Made by a program: the position numbers and the translations under genes
Shown here: piece after piece, positions 41,318 through 50,667 of the stretch
Position numbering within the stretch: position 1 is the first letter of the stretch
How the letters are laid out: each line of letters begins with the position of its first letter
Notes under the pieces: generated by a model
What the model saw: only the letters and a program-made list of their open reading frames with translations
Database searches by the model: none
What the model was told of the DNA's origin: nothing
Source: Bacterioplanoides sp965219715
GTDB lineage: Bacteria > Pseudomonadota > Gammaproteobacteria > Pseudomonadales > Oceanobacteraceae
Direction of reading: 5' to 3'
DNA length: 64,000 nucleotides
Assembly: GCF_965219715.1 (NCBI RefSeq)
Contig: NZ_OZ244785.1
Span: 2,480,001 to 2,544,000 of the forward strand

Positions 41318-43306
41318 ATGACCTCTCGTTCCGAACTGGCCAATGCCATCCGTGCATTGAGCATGGACGCCGTTCAGAAAGCTAAATCAGGCCACCCTGG
41401 TGCCCCAATGGGCATGGCCGACATCGCCGAAGTGTTATGGAACGACTACCTGAAGCACAACCCGGAAAACCCGGATTGGGCTGACCGCGACCGCTTTATT
41501 CTGTCGAACGGTCACGGCTCTATGCTGATCTACTCCCTGCTTCATTTAGCCGGTTACGATCTGAGCATCGACGACATCAAAAACTTCCGTCAGCTGCACT
41601 CGAAAACTCCGGGTCACCCTGAATACGGTTACGCGCCAGGTATCGAAACCACTACCGGCCCTCTGGGTCAGGGCATCGCTAACGGCGTTGGTATGGCGAC
41701 CGCTGAAAAAGTTCTGGCGGCTCAGTTCAACCGCGACGGCCACGACATCGTTGACCACCACACCTACGTATTCCTGGGTGATGGCTGCATGATGGAAGGT
41801 ATCTCCCACGAAGCGTGTTCTTTGGCAGGTACTCTGGGCTTAGGCAAACTGGTTGCGTTCTACGACGACAACGGCATCTCCATTGATGGTGAAGTTGAAG
41901 GCTGGTTCACTGACGACACGGTTAAGCGTTTCGAATCTTACGGCTGGCAGGTTATCCCACGTGTTAACGGTCATGACCCAGAAGAGATCAAACAAGCGAT
42001 CGAAACTGCCCGTGCGAACACCGAGCAACCAACCCTGATCTGCTGCAAAACCATCATTGGTTTTGGTTCGCCGAACAAAGAAGGCAAAGAAGACTGTCAC
42101 GGCGCACCGCTGGGTGACGATGAAATTGCATTAACCCGTGAGCGTTTAGGCTGGAACCACGGTTCCTTCGAAATCCCTGAAAACGTTTACCAGGGCTGGA
42201 GCGCCAAAGAAAAAGGCGCCGCAGCTGAGCAAAGCTGGAACGACAAGTTCGCAGCTTACCAAGCGGCTTACCCGGAACTGGCGGCGGAATATAAGCGTCG
42301 TATGGCCGGTGACTTACCTGCTGACTTCTCTGCAAAAGCGCAGGCTTACATTGAAGAATGTCAGGCGAAAGGTGAAGAAGTGGCTTCCCGTAAAGCCTCT
42401 CAGAACACCCTGAACGCATTCGGTCCATTACTGCCGGAATTCCTGGGCGGTTCTGCTGACCTGGCTGGCTCTAACCTGACTCTGTGGAAAGACGCACAAG
42501 GCGTAAGCGAAACCGATGCTTCCGGTAACTACCTGTTCTACGGTGTACGTGAATTTGGCATGAGCGCCATGATGAACGGTATTGCGCTGCACAAAGGTTT
42601 TGTTCCTTACGGTGCAACCTTCCTGATGTTTATGGAATACGCTCGTAACGCCGTACGTATGGCAGCACTGATGAAGCAACGCTCCATCTTTGTTTACACC
42701 CACGATTCTATCGGTCTGGGTGAAGACGGCCCGACTCACCAACCAGTTGAGCAAGTGGCTAACCTGCGTAACACCCCGAACCTGGAAACCTGGCGTCCAT
42801 GTGACACCGTTGAATCGGCAACGTGCTGGAAGTCTGCCGTTGAACGTGCCGACGGCCCAAGTGCGCTGATCTTCTCTCGTCAGGGTCTGCAACATCAGCA
42901 ACGTACTGCTGAGCAGGTAAACAACATCGCGAAAGGTGGCTACATCCTGCGTGATTGCGAAGGCACTCCGGATGCCATCATTATCGCCACCGGTTCTGAA
43001 GTGAAACTGGCGATGGAAGCGGCTGAGCAGCTGTCTGGTAAGCAAGTTCGTGTTGTTTCTATGCCATCTGCTGAAGTGTTCTGCAAACAAGACGCCGCTT
43101 ATATCGAATCTGTACTGCCAGCTGCTGTGACTGCTCGCGTAGCGGTTGAAGCACTGCACAAAGACTTCTGGTACAAGTTTGTTGGCCTGCAAGGCAAGAT
43201 CATTGGAATGGAAACTTTCGGTGAATCTGCACCAGCTGGCGAACTGTTTAAAGAGTTTGGCATTACTACTGATGCCGTTGTTGAAGCAGTAAACAGCCTG
43301 GTGTAA
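41318..43306 (+). CDS. tkt: Transketolase
   Basis: The 662-residue protein (E. coli TktA is 663) transfers two-carbon units in the pentose phosphate pathway using thiamine diphosphate and Mg. It has 'KSGHPGAPMGMADIAEVLW', the ThDP motif 'GDGCMMEGISHEA...NNG'-type ('GDGCMMEGISHEACS' with 'DDNGISIDG'), 'GFVPYGATFLMFMEY' and 'DSIGLGEDGPTHQPVEQ'. TAGGAG sits 9 bases before the ATG. It ends in a strong terminator. Confidence 0.98.
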   Translation: MTSRSELANAIRALSMDAVQKAKSGHPGAPMGMADIAEVLWNDYLKHNPENPDWADRDRFILSNGHGSMLIYSLLHLAGYDLSIDDIKNFRQLHSKTPGHPEYGYAPGIETTTGPLGQGIANGVGMATAEKVLAAQFNRDGHDIVDHHTYVFLGDGCMMEGISHEACSLAGTLGLGKLVAFYDDNGISIDGEVEGWFTDDTVKRFESYGWQVIPRVNGHDPEEIKQAIETARANTEQPTLICCKTIIGFGSPNKEGKEDCHGAPLGDDEIALTRERLGWNHGSFEIPENVYQGWSAKEKGAAAEQSWNDKFAAYQAAYPELAAEYKRRMAGDLPADFSAKAQAYIEECQAKGEEVASRKASQNTLNAFGPLLPEFLGGSADLAGSNLTLWKDAQGVSETDASGNYLFYGVREFGMSAMMNGIALHKGFVPYGATFLMFMEYARNAVRMAALMKQRSIFVYTHDSIGLGEDGPTHQPVEQVANLRNTPNLETWRPCDTVESATCWKSAVERADGPSALIFSRQGLQHQQRTAEQVNNIAKGGYILRDCEGTPDAIIIATGSEVKLAMEAAEQLSGKQVRVVSMPSAEVFCKQDAAYIESVLPAAVTARVAVEALHKDFWYKFVGLQGKIIGMETFGESAPAGELFKEFGITTDAVVEAVNSLV

Positions 43307-43340
43307 CTGCCAGCTATCTCGCTTTAAAAACGCTAAAAAT

Positions 43341-43376
43341 AAAAGCCGCAATTGTTAACCAATTGCGGCTTTTTTA
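43341..43376 (+). terminator. Rho-independent terminator after tkt
   Basis: AAAAGCCGCAATTG-TTAAC-CAATTGCGGCTTTT, a 14-bp perfect stem followed by a T-rich run. Confidence 0.92.
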
Positions 43377-43437
43377 TTTCCCGATCTCTTGTTAGCATTC
43401 TCTTCAGCAGATTAACACGCAAGTCACTGCCCTAACT

Positions 43438-43462
43438 CAGAAGCCATTTTTTCAGGCTTCTG
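43438..43462. other. Hairpin in the amidohydrolase leader region
   Basis: CAGAAGCC (43438-43445) pairs with GGCTTCTG (43455-43462), a perfect 8-bp stem with a 9-base loop, about 105 bases before the amidohydrolase start. No T-run follows. It may be an operator or a leader structure. Confidence 0.4.
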
Positions 43463-43567
43463 ATCCCTTAATCCCGGGAGTGACTATCTGCGCTATGTAT
43501 CTCTTCTGTTTCTGTCAGAACATCACCAGATCTCGTCACTTCCCACTCTTTTTCAAGAGGAATTGTT

Positions 43568-44947
43568 ATGTCGACGAGCGCAGCTGAATCAAGCACTACA
43601 GGTCGAAACCTGTGGATAAAACAGCCACTGGCTTGTTTTACCGCCAATAACAGTGATGCTACGAACGGTGTTGTAATTTGTGGTGATCAGATTATTGAAA
43701 TGGTCGCCGAAGGTCAGCAACCGATATCTGAAATTCATCAGATATTTGATGCCAGAGAGCATGTATTACTGCCGGGTTTAATTAATACCCATCATCATTT
43801 TTACCAGACGCTGACTCGCGCCTGTCCACCCGCATTAAATAAAAAGCTATTTCCCTGGCTTCAAACTCTGTATCCGATCTGGGCAAAGCTCACACCGGAA
43901 GCACACGCCACGGCAACTGAGTTAGCAATGGTGGAACTGATGTTGTCCGGCTGTACTACGGCAGCAGATCACCATTATCTGTTTCCACACGGAATGGAGC
44001 AGGCCATTGATCAGCAAGCAGAAGTCGCCCTGAAATTAGGTATGCGTGCCACGTTTACCCGCGGCTCAATGACACTGAGCCAGAAGGATGGAGGCTTACC
44101 ACCGGAAACCGTGGTTCAAACCGAACAACAAATCCTCGATGACAGTGAGAGTCTGATAAAACACTGGCATCAGCAAGATGAAAATTCTCTAGTCGAAATT
44201 GCTCTGGCGCCCTGTTCACCGTTTTCGGTCACTCAGGACATTATGAAAGCCAGCGCAGTATTGGCTGAAAAATACAACGTTGGTTTGCACACTCATTTAG
44301 CCGAAACCGAAGACGAAAATGATTTCTGTCTGAAGATGTTCGGCTTACGCCCACTGGATTATCTTGAGTCCGTCGGTTGGCTGAATAATCGCACCTGGCT
44401 GGCACATGGGATTCATTTTAACGATGAAGAGATTCAGCGATTGGGCAAAGCAGGCACCGGCATTTGTCATTGCCCGTCTTCCAATATGGTTTTAGCGTCT
44501 GGTATTTGCCGTGTGCGAGAATTAGTTCAGGCTGGCGCTCCGGTCGGCTTAGGCGTTGATGGCAGCGCATCCAATGATCACAGCAATTTAATGCAGGAAA
44601 TGCGTCAGGCCTTACTAATTCAGCGCCTGCGTTATGAAGCCGATGAATTTACCCACTTTGATGCGCTCACGCTGGCAACCAAGGGTTCAGCATCTGTATT
44701 ACGCAGGCAAAATATCGGCGAACTGGCGGTTGGCAAAAAAGCAGATTTCGCTTTATTTAAACTGGATGAACCAAGATTCAGCGGTGCTCATGACCCATTA
44801 GCCGCGCTGGTTTTATGCGGCGCATCACAAGCCGATGCGGTAATGATTAATGGCGAATGGAAAGTGAAAAATAAAGAGTGGTTAGAAGGTGATATCGAAG
44901 CACTGATGGCAAAACATCAGCAAGCGGCGAAAACCCTTTATAGCTGA
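43568..44947 (+). CDS. 8-oxoguanine deaminase-like amidohydrolase
   Basis: The 459-residue protein belongs to the guanine-deaminase/atrazine-chlorohydrolase group of the amidohydrolase superfamily. Metal-site residues are His-x-His in 'NTHHHFYQT', His in 'GLHTHLAETEDE', His in 'LAHGIHFND' and Asp in 'GVDGSASNDHSN'. The 'THHHFYQTLTRA' and 'HCPSSNMVLASG' segments match bacterial 8-oxoguanine deaminases, which convert 8-oxoguanine to urate. Isoguanine or another purine substrate is possible. It has AGAGGA upstream and a shared terminator downstream. Confidence 0.85.
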   Translation: MSTSAAESSTTGRNLWIKQPLACFTANNSDATNGVVICGDQIIEMVAEGQQPISEIHQIFDAREHVLLPGLINTHHHFYQTLTRACPPALNKKLFPWLQTLYPIWAKLTPEAHATATELAMVELMLSGCTTAADHHYLFPHGMEQAIDQQAEVALKLGMRATFTRGSMTLSQKDGGLPPETVVQTEQQILDDSESLIKHWHQQDENSLVEIALAPCSPFSVTQDIMKASAVLAEKYNVGLHTHLAETEDENDFCLKMFGLRPLDYLESVGWLNNRTWLAHGIHFNDEEIQRLGKAGTGICHCPSSNMVLASGICRVRELVQAGAPVGLGVDGSASNDHSNLMQEMRQALLIQRLRYEADEFTHFDALTLATKGSASVLRRQNIGELAVGKKADFALFKLDEPRFSGAHDPLAALVLCGASQADAVMINGEWKVKNKEWLEGDIEALMAKHQQAAKTLYS

Positions 44948-44952
44948 TAAAT

Positions 44953-44982
44953 AAAAACGGGTGCCTGTATGCACCCGTTTTT
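44953..44982. terminator. Bidirectional terminator between amidohydrolase and outer-membrane protein genes
   Basis: AAAAACGGGTGC-CTGTAT-GCACCCGTTTTT: a 12-bp perfect stem with A- and T-tracts on both sides, between convergent genes. Confidence 0.93.
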
Positions 44983-45000
44983 ATACAGTTCAGTAATTGC

Positions 45001-45579
45001 TTACCAGCGCCAGGTTGCGTGGATTGCAGAAGCAAAATCATCCGCCAGGAAATAACGGAACTGAACTTCTGCTCCCTTATTTTTGCCAAAGATTGCACCA
45101 AACTTAAGGTAAGTACCGACATCCAGTTCTATATCTTCGTTCGGACAGTCTGAACAGTTGGCAACAGTACGATCCAGTGAATACTTCACCACACCGGCAC
45201 CAGCAACAGCACGAACGGATTCATGGAAAGCATAACGGTAATTAATATCGGCAAACAGCGATAAGCCAGAAACACTTTCTTTTTTGGTTTCGACTTTTCC
45301 GGTTGTTGTATTGCGCACACGCACTTCATCCGAATCTTCGTCATCACCGCCGGTCAAACCAAAACCACCACCCAGAGCAATCTGAGACGCACCATCTAAG
45401 GACCAGGCTGCTTCACCTGACAGTCCCAGAGAAATTAAGCTGGTACCGATGCGGGAAGCCGTTGCCGGCTCATCTTCAATCGTTACACTTTCCAGGTATA
45501 AGCCACTGGCGAATTGGGTTTCTGAAACAGCAGGAAGGGCTAACGCACACAGCGAGATACCCACTAAAATCCCTTTCAT
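45001..45579 (-). CDS. Outer-membrane beta-barrel protein
   Basis: The 192-residue protein has a signal peptide (1-19, ending AVS/E). The rest alternates hydrophobic and polar residues in about eight strands and ends with an aromatic C-terminal residue ('SAIHATWRW'), the outer-membrane insertion signal. Two Cys residues near 149-152 ('NCSDCPN') could form a loop disulfide. It resembles small OmpA/OmpW-sized barrels; no ligand is predictable. A promoter with a flanking palindrome lies directly upstream. Confidence 0.8.
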   Translation of the reverse strand: MKGILVGISLCALALPAVSETQFASGLYLESVTIEDEPATASRIGTSLISLGLSGEAAWSLDGASQIALGGGFGLTGGDDEDSDEVRVRNTTTGKVETKKESVSGLSLFADINYRYAFHESVRAVAGAGVVKYSLDRTVANCSDCPNEDIELDVGTYLKFGAIFGKNKGAEVQFRYFLADDFASAIHATWRW

Positions 45580-45596
45580 AATGTATTACCTTAAAT

Positions 45597-45649
45597 GGTC
45601 GGTTTAATTGAGAGGCGGCATAATACCAACCGACCAAGGCTTGACGCAA
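45597..45649 (-). promoter_or_regulatory. Promoter and operator palindrome of the outer-membrane protein gene
   Basis: On the minus strand a -35 TTGCGT (45644-45649) and -10 TATTAT (45620-45625) are 18 bases apart. The inverted repeat GGTCGGTT/AACCGACC (45597-45604 and 45628-45635) brackets the -10 box, so a repressor site is likely. Confidence 0.55.
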
Positions 45650-45666
45650 TCTTTACGTACCATCGT

Positions 45667-46392
45667 TCAATGATTGCGTATCTGTGCTTCCAGCTCTTCA
45701 ACCAGCTCCCGGGCTAAACCAAGCTGTTTGGCTAATTCCTGCAGATATGCCTTCTCCATAAAGTTCTGCTCATCAATCATAATTGCCGAAGCGAGGTACA
45801 CCTCTGCCGCTTCTTCCGGTGTACTTACCTGAGCTGCCACTTCTGCCGGATCGAGCGGTTTACTCAGCTCCTGTTCGACAAACTGATTAACCTCGATTGT
45901 TGCACCCATAGACTGTACCGCTGACTGAATCCGGTTTTGCTCTGCATCATCGATATGGCCGTCTGCCTTGGCAGCGGCAATCATGGCTGATAACAGTAAT
46001 AAACTTTCCCGATCCTGAAGATCGGAATGTGTCGTCGACGCAAGTGCAGGTTGTGATTGATGTTTGATTGCCGCCTGAGGCTGTGATGTGTCAGCTGCAG
46101 GTTCTGTTTTGCTGCTTTGCCACTTCTGATAGGTCTTATAAGCCACCGCAGCCAACGCCGCGGTACCACCCACCTGCAACGCAGTTTTCCCCAGCTTACG
46201 GCCACTCTTGGAGCCCAGCAGCAAACCTAATGCACCGCCACCCAAAGCACCTTTGCCCAGTGTCGATAACGTATCGCTGCGTGCCTGACCTTCCGCCGGG
46301 ATATTCAGAGCATTCTCAGCGCCCTGTTTGCCCTGCTGGGCTAAATCCGTTGCGGAGCTGAGGAACATATTCACCAGACCTTTGATATCCAT
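45667..46392 (-). CDS. DUF533 (YebE/TerB-like) inner-membrane protein
   Basis: The 241-residue protein begins with an amphipathic segment, then a Gly/Ala-rich hydrophobic part (~45-90, 'GALGGGALGLLLGSKSGRKLG', landmark 'GGGALGLLLGSKSGRK'). A Gln/Pro/Thr-rich linker follows. The C-terminal TerB-like helical domain (~125-240) has acidic EF-hand-like turn 'AKADGHIDDAEQNRI', which can bind metal. This order is characteristic of DUF533. Function is unknown; homologues respond to envelope stress. Confidence 0.88.
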   Translation of the reverse strand: MDIKGLVNMFLSSATDLAQQGKQGAENALNIPAEGQARSDTLSTLGKGALGGGALGLLLGSKSGRKLGKTALQVGGTAALAAVAYKTYQKWQSSKTEPAADTSQPQAAIKHQSQPALASTTHSDLQDRESLLLLSAMIAAAKADGHIDDAEQNRIQSAVQSMGATIEVNQFVEQELSKPLDPAEVAAQVSTPEEAAEVYLASAIMIDEQNFMEKAYLQELAKQLGLARELVEELEAQIRNH

Positions 46393-46515
46393 TGTGGTTA
46401 CCTGTTTTACGTTTTAAACAGATATCAGAATACGGATCTGGTTTTCAGATTGGGTCAGGGTTGGTGAGTAAATGATGGGAAAGGTTTAGATGTGTATTGG
46501 CGCCGATTGCGACGA

Positions 46516-46986
46516 TTACTCGCTGGCTTCCTGACGTAACTTCTCGCGAATATTCATCAGGATCTTTCCGAACTGGTTTTCTCCACGGCGGTCGCGACCA
46601 CAGCCCCAGAAGTAATCGTAACTGTTGTTTTCCACCAGGGTTTGATCACCACTGTTTAGCAAAGCGGCAGCGACTTCCGGGTGAGCCTTGCACTTGGTGT
46701 ACATGGCGCGGGTCATTAACACCTGACGGCGTTGTTTCCAGTCTTTACGGCGCTGCCAGAAACGCCACCTGGTCATTTTAATCGCATCTTCTGCAGTTTT
46801 AGCGTTGCGGATTTTTTCCTGGAAAGCTGGGTTATCAAACTGCATCGCCTGGAAGTAGTGCTCAGCACTCGGCCAGTCTTGTTCATCCAGATAGAAACCA
46901 TGCAGTGAGGCACTGCCTAATAACTCGTTGGCATCGTGGCGTGAGAAAAAGTGTGAGTTCAGGTTTTCTTCTGGAAACAGTCCCAT
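46516..46986 (-). CDS. NADAR-domain protein (YbiA-like)
   Basis: The 156-residue protein is one NADAR domain: 'NELLGSASLHGFYLDEQDWPSAEHYFQAMQF' with landmarks 'WPSAEHYFQAMQF', 'AKTAEDAIKMTR' and 'NNSYDYFWGCGRDRRGENQ' (landmark 'YFWGCGRDRRGENQ'). YbiA members hydrolyse N-glycosidic bonds of riboflavin intermediates, and other NADAR proteins remove ADP-ribose from guanine bases, countering DarT1-type toxins. The choice is open here. It starts 13 bases after the orphan membrane protein's stop, so the two probably share a transcript. Confidence 0.9.
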   Translation of the reverse strand: MGLFPEENLNSHFFSRHDANELLGSASLHGFYLDEQDWPSAEHYFQAMQFDNPAFQEKIRNAKTAEDAIKMTRWRFWQRRKDWKQRRQVLMTRAMYTKCKAHPEVAAALLNSGDQTLVENNSYDYFWGCGRDRRGENQFGKILMNIREKLRQEASE

Positions 46987-46999
46987 AACGACTCGATAT

Positions 47000-47662
47000 C
47001 TATCTCTTATAAATTACGTCATAGTCACGAATAGCAACTAATGCCGAGTTGAATGCGGCAGCAGAATCAAAAGCACACTGAAGCTTTGTAGCAACCAGTT
47101 CCAAATTTTCAGTATTGTGAAGGTCATTATCCTTCAAAAATTTATAAGCATCATTCAATTCCCTATTTGCCTTCATCGCTGTTTCTTCAACAGCCTGTAG
47201 TTTTTTTCGAAAATGGATAGATACGGAGTTGAACTTACTCTGTCCAACTAAATCAATAGATGCCAAACAACTGAATTTATCCAGGTCTAACTCAGGCATG
47301 TCCTGAAATTCTTCACCACTTATAGTCGACGACTTACAGTTTGTAACGTAGATTTCTAAATCATGTACTGAAAATAATAATTTTAAGGATATATCACCAA
47401 GACTTTTAATCTCTTCTGATATTGACTGTAAAAACTCTTTGTCCCATAAGCTTTGATGAGATTCTTTCCACTCTTGATATGACATCACCGCATAAAATGC
47501 GGCATAGACAGTGACAATGTAGTACGTAACCTCTAGCGCATCTTTAAGGCTTGACACACCAAAGAAGTTTTCTTGATAGTCCTCGAAGAACCCAGCAAAA
47601 AGTACAGCGTGGGGCAATAGAAAAACAGCAGGAAAAAACCAAGCTAAATGACGGGAAGTCAT
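47000..47662 (-). CDS. Orphan two-TM membrane protein
   Basis: The 220-residue protein is not recognised. Two N-terminal membrane helices (~7-25 and ~43-62) are followed by a cytosolic, mainly helical region with a conserved-looking 'WKESHQSLWDKEFLQSI' start and likely coiled coil near 150-215. The DNA is visibly AT-richer than its neighbours and no Shine-Dalgarno sequence is evident, both hints of transfer. It lies between the gatB terminator and the NADAR gene, with which it forms an apparent pair. Confidence 0.7.
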   Translation of the reverse strand: MTSRHLAWFFPAVFLLPHAVLFAGFFEDYQENFFGVSSLKDALEVTYYIVTVYAAFYAVMSYQEWKESHQSLWDKEFLQSISEEIKSLGDISLKLLFSVHDLEIYVTNCKSSTISGEEFQDMPELDLDKFSCLASIDLVGQSKFNSVSIHFRKKLQAVEETAMKANRELNDAYKFLKDNDLHNTENLELVATKLQCAFDSAAAFNSALVAIRDYDVIYKR

Positions 47663-47692
47663 GCAGTAAAGTCCATTTCAAAAAAATCAAAA

Positions 47693-47710
47693 AAGGGGCC
47701 GAAGCCCCTT
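47693..47710 (-). terminator. Rho-independent terminator of the gatCAB operon
   Basis: AAGGGGC-CGAA-GCCCCTT: a 7-bp stem followed by a T-rich stretch on the minus strand, 6 bases after the gatB stop. Confidence 0.88.
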
Positions 47711-47715
47711 AATAA

Positions 47716-49167
47716 TCAACCCAGCTCAGAAAGCTTCTTCTTCAGAACTTCCATTACAACCTGCGGGTTAACACCTTTCGCTGCTTTACGAGTGGCACCA
47801 ATAAATGGCCCCATCGCTTTGCCACGTTTTTCTTCCGGTGTGGCCAGGTAGGTTTCCACCAGCTTAGCGTTATCCGCTAATACCTGCTCAACGATCGCTT
47901 CGATAGCGCCAGTATCAGATACCTGTTTCAGACCTAATGAATCCACTAAACCATCAACATCATCACCTTTGCCTTCCAGCAGTGCATTAAAGACTTCTTT
48001 CGCGCCACCGTTATTCAGGGTGTTGTCTTTAATCAGCACCAGAATACGACCTAACTGTTCGGCATTAACTGCTAATTCAGTGACATCGATTTCCAGACGG
48101 TTCAGAGCAGCTGATACATCTGCCTGCACCCAGTTGGCCGCCAGTTTGTAATCGTTAGCAATTTTCGCCGCGTCTTCGAAGTAGTGAGCTAAGTCGCGGT
48201 TAGACGCAATCACAGCTGCGTCAGTTGCGCTTAAGCCATGATCTTTAACAAAACGCGCACGCTTGGCATCCGGTAACTCCGGCAGTGTTTCGCGAACGGC
48301 TTCGATGTAGTTATCGTCGATAATAACTGGCAATAGATCCGGGCACGGGAAATAACGGTAGTCGTTCGCCACTTCTTTCGAGCGCATAGAACGGGTTTCG
48401 TTTTTATCCGCATCGTACAGGCGCGTTTCCTGAACGATCACACCGCCGTCTTCCAGTACATCCATCTGACGTTCGATTTCTACTTCAATCGCACGCTCAA
48501 CGTTACGGAAAGAGTTCACGTTTTTAATTTCAGTACGGGTACCGAATTCTTCCTGGCCTTTCGGACGCAGAGAAACGTTACAGTCACAACGCATAGAGCC
48601 CTGGGACAGATCACCGTCACACACGCCTAAGTAGGTCACGATGCTGTGCATCTTACGGAAATACGCAGCGGCTTCTTTGGCGGAACGTAATTCCGGCTCA
48701 GAAACAATTTCGATTAACGGTGTACCGGCACGGTTTAAATCGATACCAGAAAATCCGTCGAAACCTTCGTGTACCGATTTACCGGCATCTTCTTCCAGGT
48801 GGGCACGGGTTACATTAATGCGGCGCGTCTCGCCGTCATCCAGCTCAATATCGATATGACCCATGCCTACGATTGGGTGATGCAGCTGAGTGGTCTGATA
48901 ACCTTTTGGCGAATCCGGGTAGAAATAGTTTTTACGATCAAACACGGATTTTTTACCAATTTCCGCATCAATCGCTAAACCGAATTTCACCGCCATACGC
49001 AGTGCTTCTTCGTTAAATACCGGTAAAACACCCGGTAAACCCAGATCAACAGCGTTAGCCTGGGTGTTGGCTTCAGCACCGTAAGCGGTACTGGAGCCCG
49101 AGAAAATTTTGGATTTAGTCGACAGCTGAGCGTGAATCTCAAGGCCGATTACAACTTCCCATTCCAT
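47716..49167 (-). CDS. gatB: Asp-tRNA(Asn)/Glu-tRNA(Gln) amidotransferase subunit B
   Basis: GatB is the tRNA-binding, kinase-like subunit of the GatCAB complex. The complex converts misacylated Glu-tRNA(Gln) and/or Asp-tRNA(Asn) to the correct form. The 483-residue protein starts 'MEWEVVIGLEIHAQL' and has 'GLPGVLPVFNEEALRMAVKFGLA' (landmark 'DLGLPGVLPVFN'), 'AGTPLIEIVSEPE' and 'RCDCNVSLRP'. A C-terminal YqeY-like helical tail (~330-480) follows. It follows gatA by 12 bases. Confidence 0.98.
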   Translation of the reverse strand: MEWEVVIGLEIHAQLSTKSKIFSGSSTAYGAEANTQANAVDLGLPGVLPVFNEEALRMAVKFGLAIDAEIGKKSVFDRKNYFYPDSPKGYQTTQLHHPIVGMGHIDIELDDGETRRINVTRAHLEEDAGKSVHEGFDGFSGIDLNRAGTPLIEIVSEPELRSAKEAAAYFRKMHSIVTYLGVCDGDLSQGSMRCDCNVSLRPKGQEEFGTRTEIKNVNSFRNVERAIEVEIERQMDVLEDGGVIVQETRLYDADKNETRSMRSKEVANDYRYFPCPDLLPVIIDDNYIEAVRETLPELPDAKRARFVKDHGLSATDAAVIASNRDLAHYFEDAAKIANDYKLAANWVQADVSAALNRLEIDVTELAVNAEQLGRILVLIKDNTLNNGGAKEVFNALLEGKGDDVDGLVDSLGLKQVSDTGAIEAIVEQVLADNAKLVETYLATPEEKRGKAMGPFIGATRKAAKGVNPQVVMEVLKKKLSELG

Positions 49168-49179
49168 GATGCAGCCCCC

Positions 49180-50646
49180 TTAAATGCCAGCCGGTGTTTT
49201 TAAATGCCAGTCGGTTGCTTGCTGGAATTTATGGCCAGCATTTAACAGACGTGCTTCGTCGAAATAATTACCAATTAACTGCAGGCCAACCGGTAAGCTC
49301 TTTCCACCTTCAACAGCCACTTCACCACATGGCACAGACATACCCGGCAGACCCGCCAGGTTCAGTGCGATGGTGAAAATATCTTCCAGGTACATAGCCA
49401 CCGGATCATCACCTTTTTCACCGGCTTTAAATGCTGGTGTTGGTGTTACCGGGCTCATGATCATGTCGACGTCTTTAAAGGCTTCAACAAAGTCGTTTTT
49501 AATTAAACGACGAACCTGTTGTGCTTTTTTGTAGTAAGCATCGTAGAAACCCGCAGACAGCGCATAAGTACCGACCATGATGCGGCGTTTAACTTCGTCA
49601 CCAAAACCTTCGCCACGGGAGCGAACGTACAGATCGTTAATATCTTTTGGATCTTCACAACGGTAACCAAAACGAACACCGTCCATACGAGACAGGTTGG
49701 CCGAACATTCTGCCGGAGCAACGATGTAATACGCTGGAACCGCCAGGTGGGTATTTGGCAAAGAAATCTCTTTCACCTTCACACCCTGGTTTTCGTATTC
49801 TTTAATGGCGTTCATTACTTGCTGCTGCATTTCCGGCGATAAATCATCGCGGAAATATTCAGTTGGCAGACCAACCGTCATACCTTCCAACGAATTATTC
49901 AGCGTCGCGGTGTAATCCGGAATTTCATGATCAACACAGGTCGAGTCTTTGTTATCAAAGCTCGCCATTACGTTCATCATCATCGCCGAGTCTTCAGCAG
50001 TACGGGTCATGGTACCGGCCTGATCCAGACTGGAAGCAAACGCGATCATGCCGTAACGGGAAACACGACCGTAAGTTGGTTTCAGACCGGTAATACCACA
50101 TAGGGCCGCAGGCTGACGAATCGAACCACCGGTATCGGTTGCCGTAGCACCTGGAACCAGACGTGCAGCAACCGCCGCCGCCGAGCCACCGGAAGAACCA
50201 CCTGGAACACGATCGGTATCCCACGGGTTTTTCACCGCACCGTAATACGAGCTTTCGTTGGATGAACCCATAGCGAATTCATCCATGTTGGTTTTACCCA
50301 AACACACTGCACCGGCTTTATTAAAGTTGTCGGCAACAGTGGAATCGTATGGCGCTTCAAAGTTGCTCAGCATTTTCGATGCACAGGTGGTTAACACACC
50401 TTCGGTACAGAAAATATCTTTATGAGCCATCGGTACACCGGTCCAGGCTTCGGCGTTACCCGCAGCGCGACGTTCGTCGGCGGCTTTTGCCTGAGCCAGT
50501 GCCTGTTCTTCAGTGACGGTAATAAAGCTGTTGTAGTCGCCGTCTTTATCTTTAATACGGCCTAATAAATCCTGAGTGATTTCAACACTGGAATATTCAC
50601 CAGCCGCTAACTCGCGGGAAATCTCAGCAATCGTTTTGTTATGCAT
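49180..50646 (-). CDS. gatA: Asp-tRNA(Asn)/Glu-tRNA(Gln) amidotransferase subunit A
   Basis: GatA is the glutaminase of GatCAB, an amidase-signature enzyme with a Ser-cisSer-Lys triad. The 488-residue protein shows Lys in 'VPMAHKDIFCTEG', the 'GSSGGSAAAVAARLVPGATATDTGGSIRQPA' signature (landmarks 'GSSGGSAAAVA' and 'DTGGSIRQPA') and 'CGITGLKPTYGRVSR'. It is coupled to gatB, and gatC lies 21 bases upstream. Confidence 0.98.
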   Translation of the reverse strand: MHNKTIAEISRELAAGEYSSVEITQDLLGRIKDKDGDYNSFITVTEEQALAQAKAADERRAAGNAEAWTGVPMAHKDIFCTEGVLTTCASKMLSNFEAPYDSTVADNFNKAGAVCLGKTNMDEFAMGSSNESSYYGAVKNPWDTDRVPGGSSGGSAAAVAARLVPGATATDTGGSIRQPAALCGITGLKPTYGRVSRYGMIAFASSLDQAGTMTRTAEDSAMMMNVMASFDNKDSTCVDHEIPDYTATLNNSLEGMTVGLPTEYFRDDLSPEMQQQVMNAIKEYENQGVKVKEISLPNTHLAVPAYYIVAPAECSANLSRMDGVRFGYRCEDPKDINDLYVRSRGEGFGDEVKRRIMVGTYALSAGFYDAYYKKAQQVRRLIKNDFVEAFKDVDMIMSPVTPTPAFKAGEKGDDPVAMYLEDIFTIALNLAGLPGMSVPCGEVAVEGGKSLPVGLQLIGNYFDEARLLNAGHKFQQATDWHLKTPAGI

Positions 50647-50667
50647 ATCTCAATATTCCTTTGCTGA

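Noticed and set aside
42428..43351. 307-codon antisense frame inside tkt
   Set aside because: It is the complement of a fully conserved transketolase gene; the composition mirrors its codons and no start signal is present.
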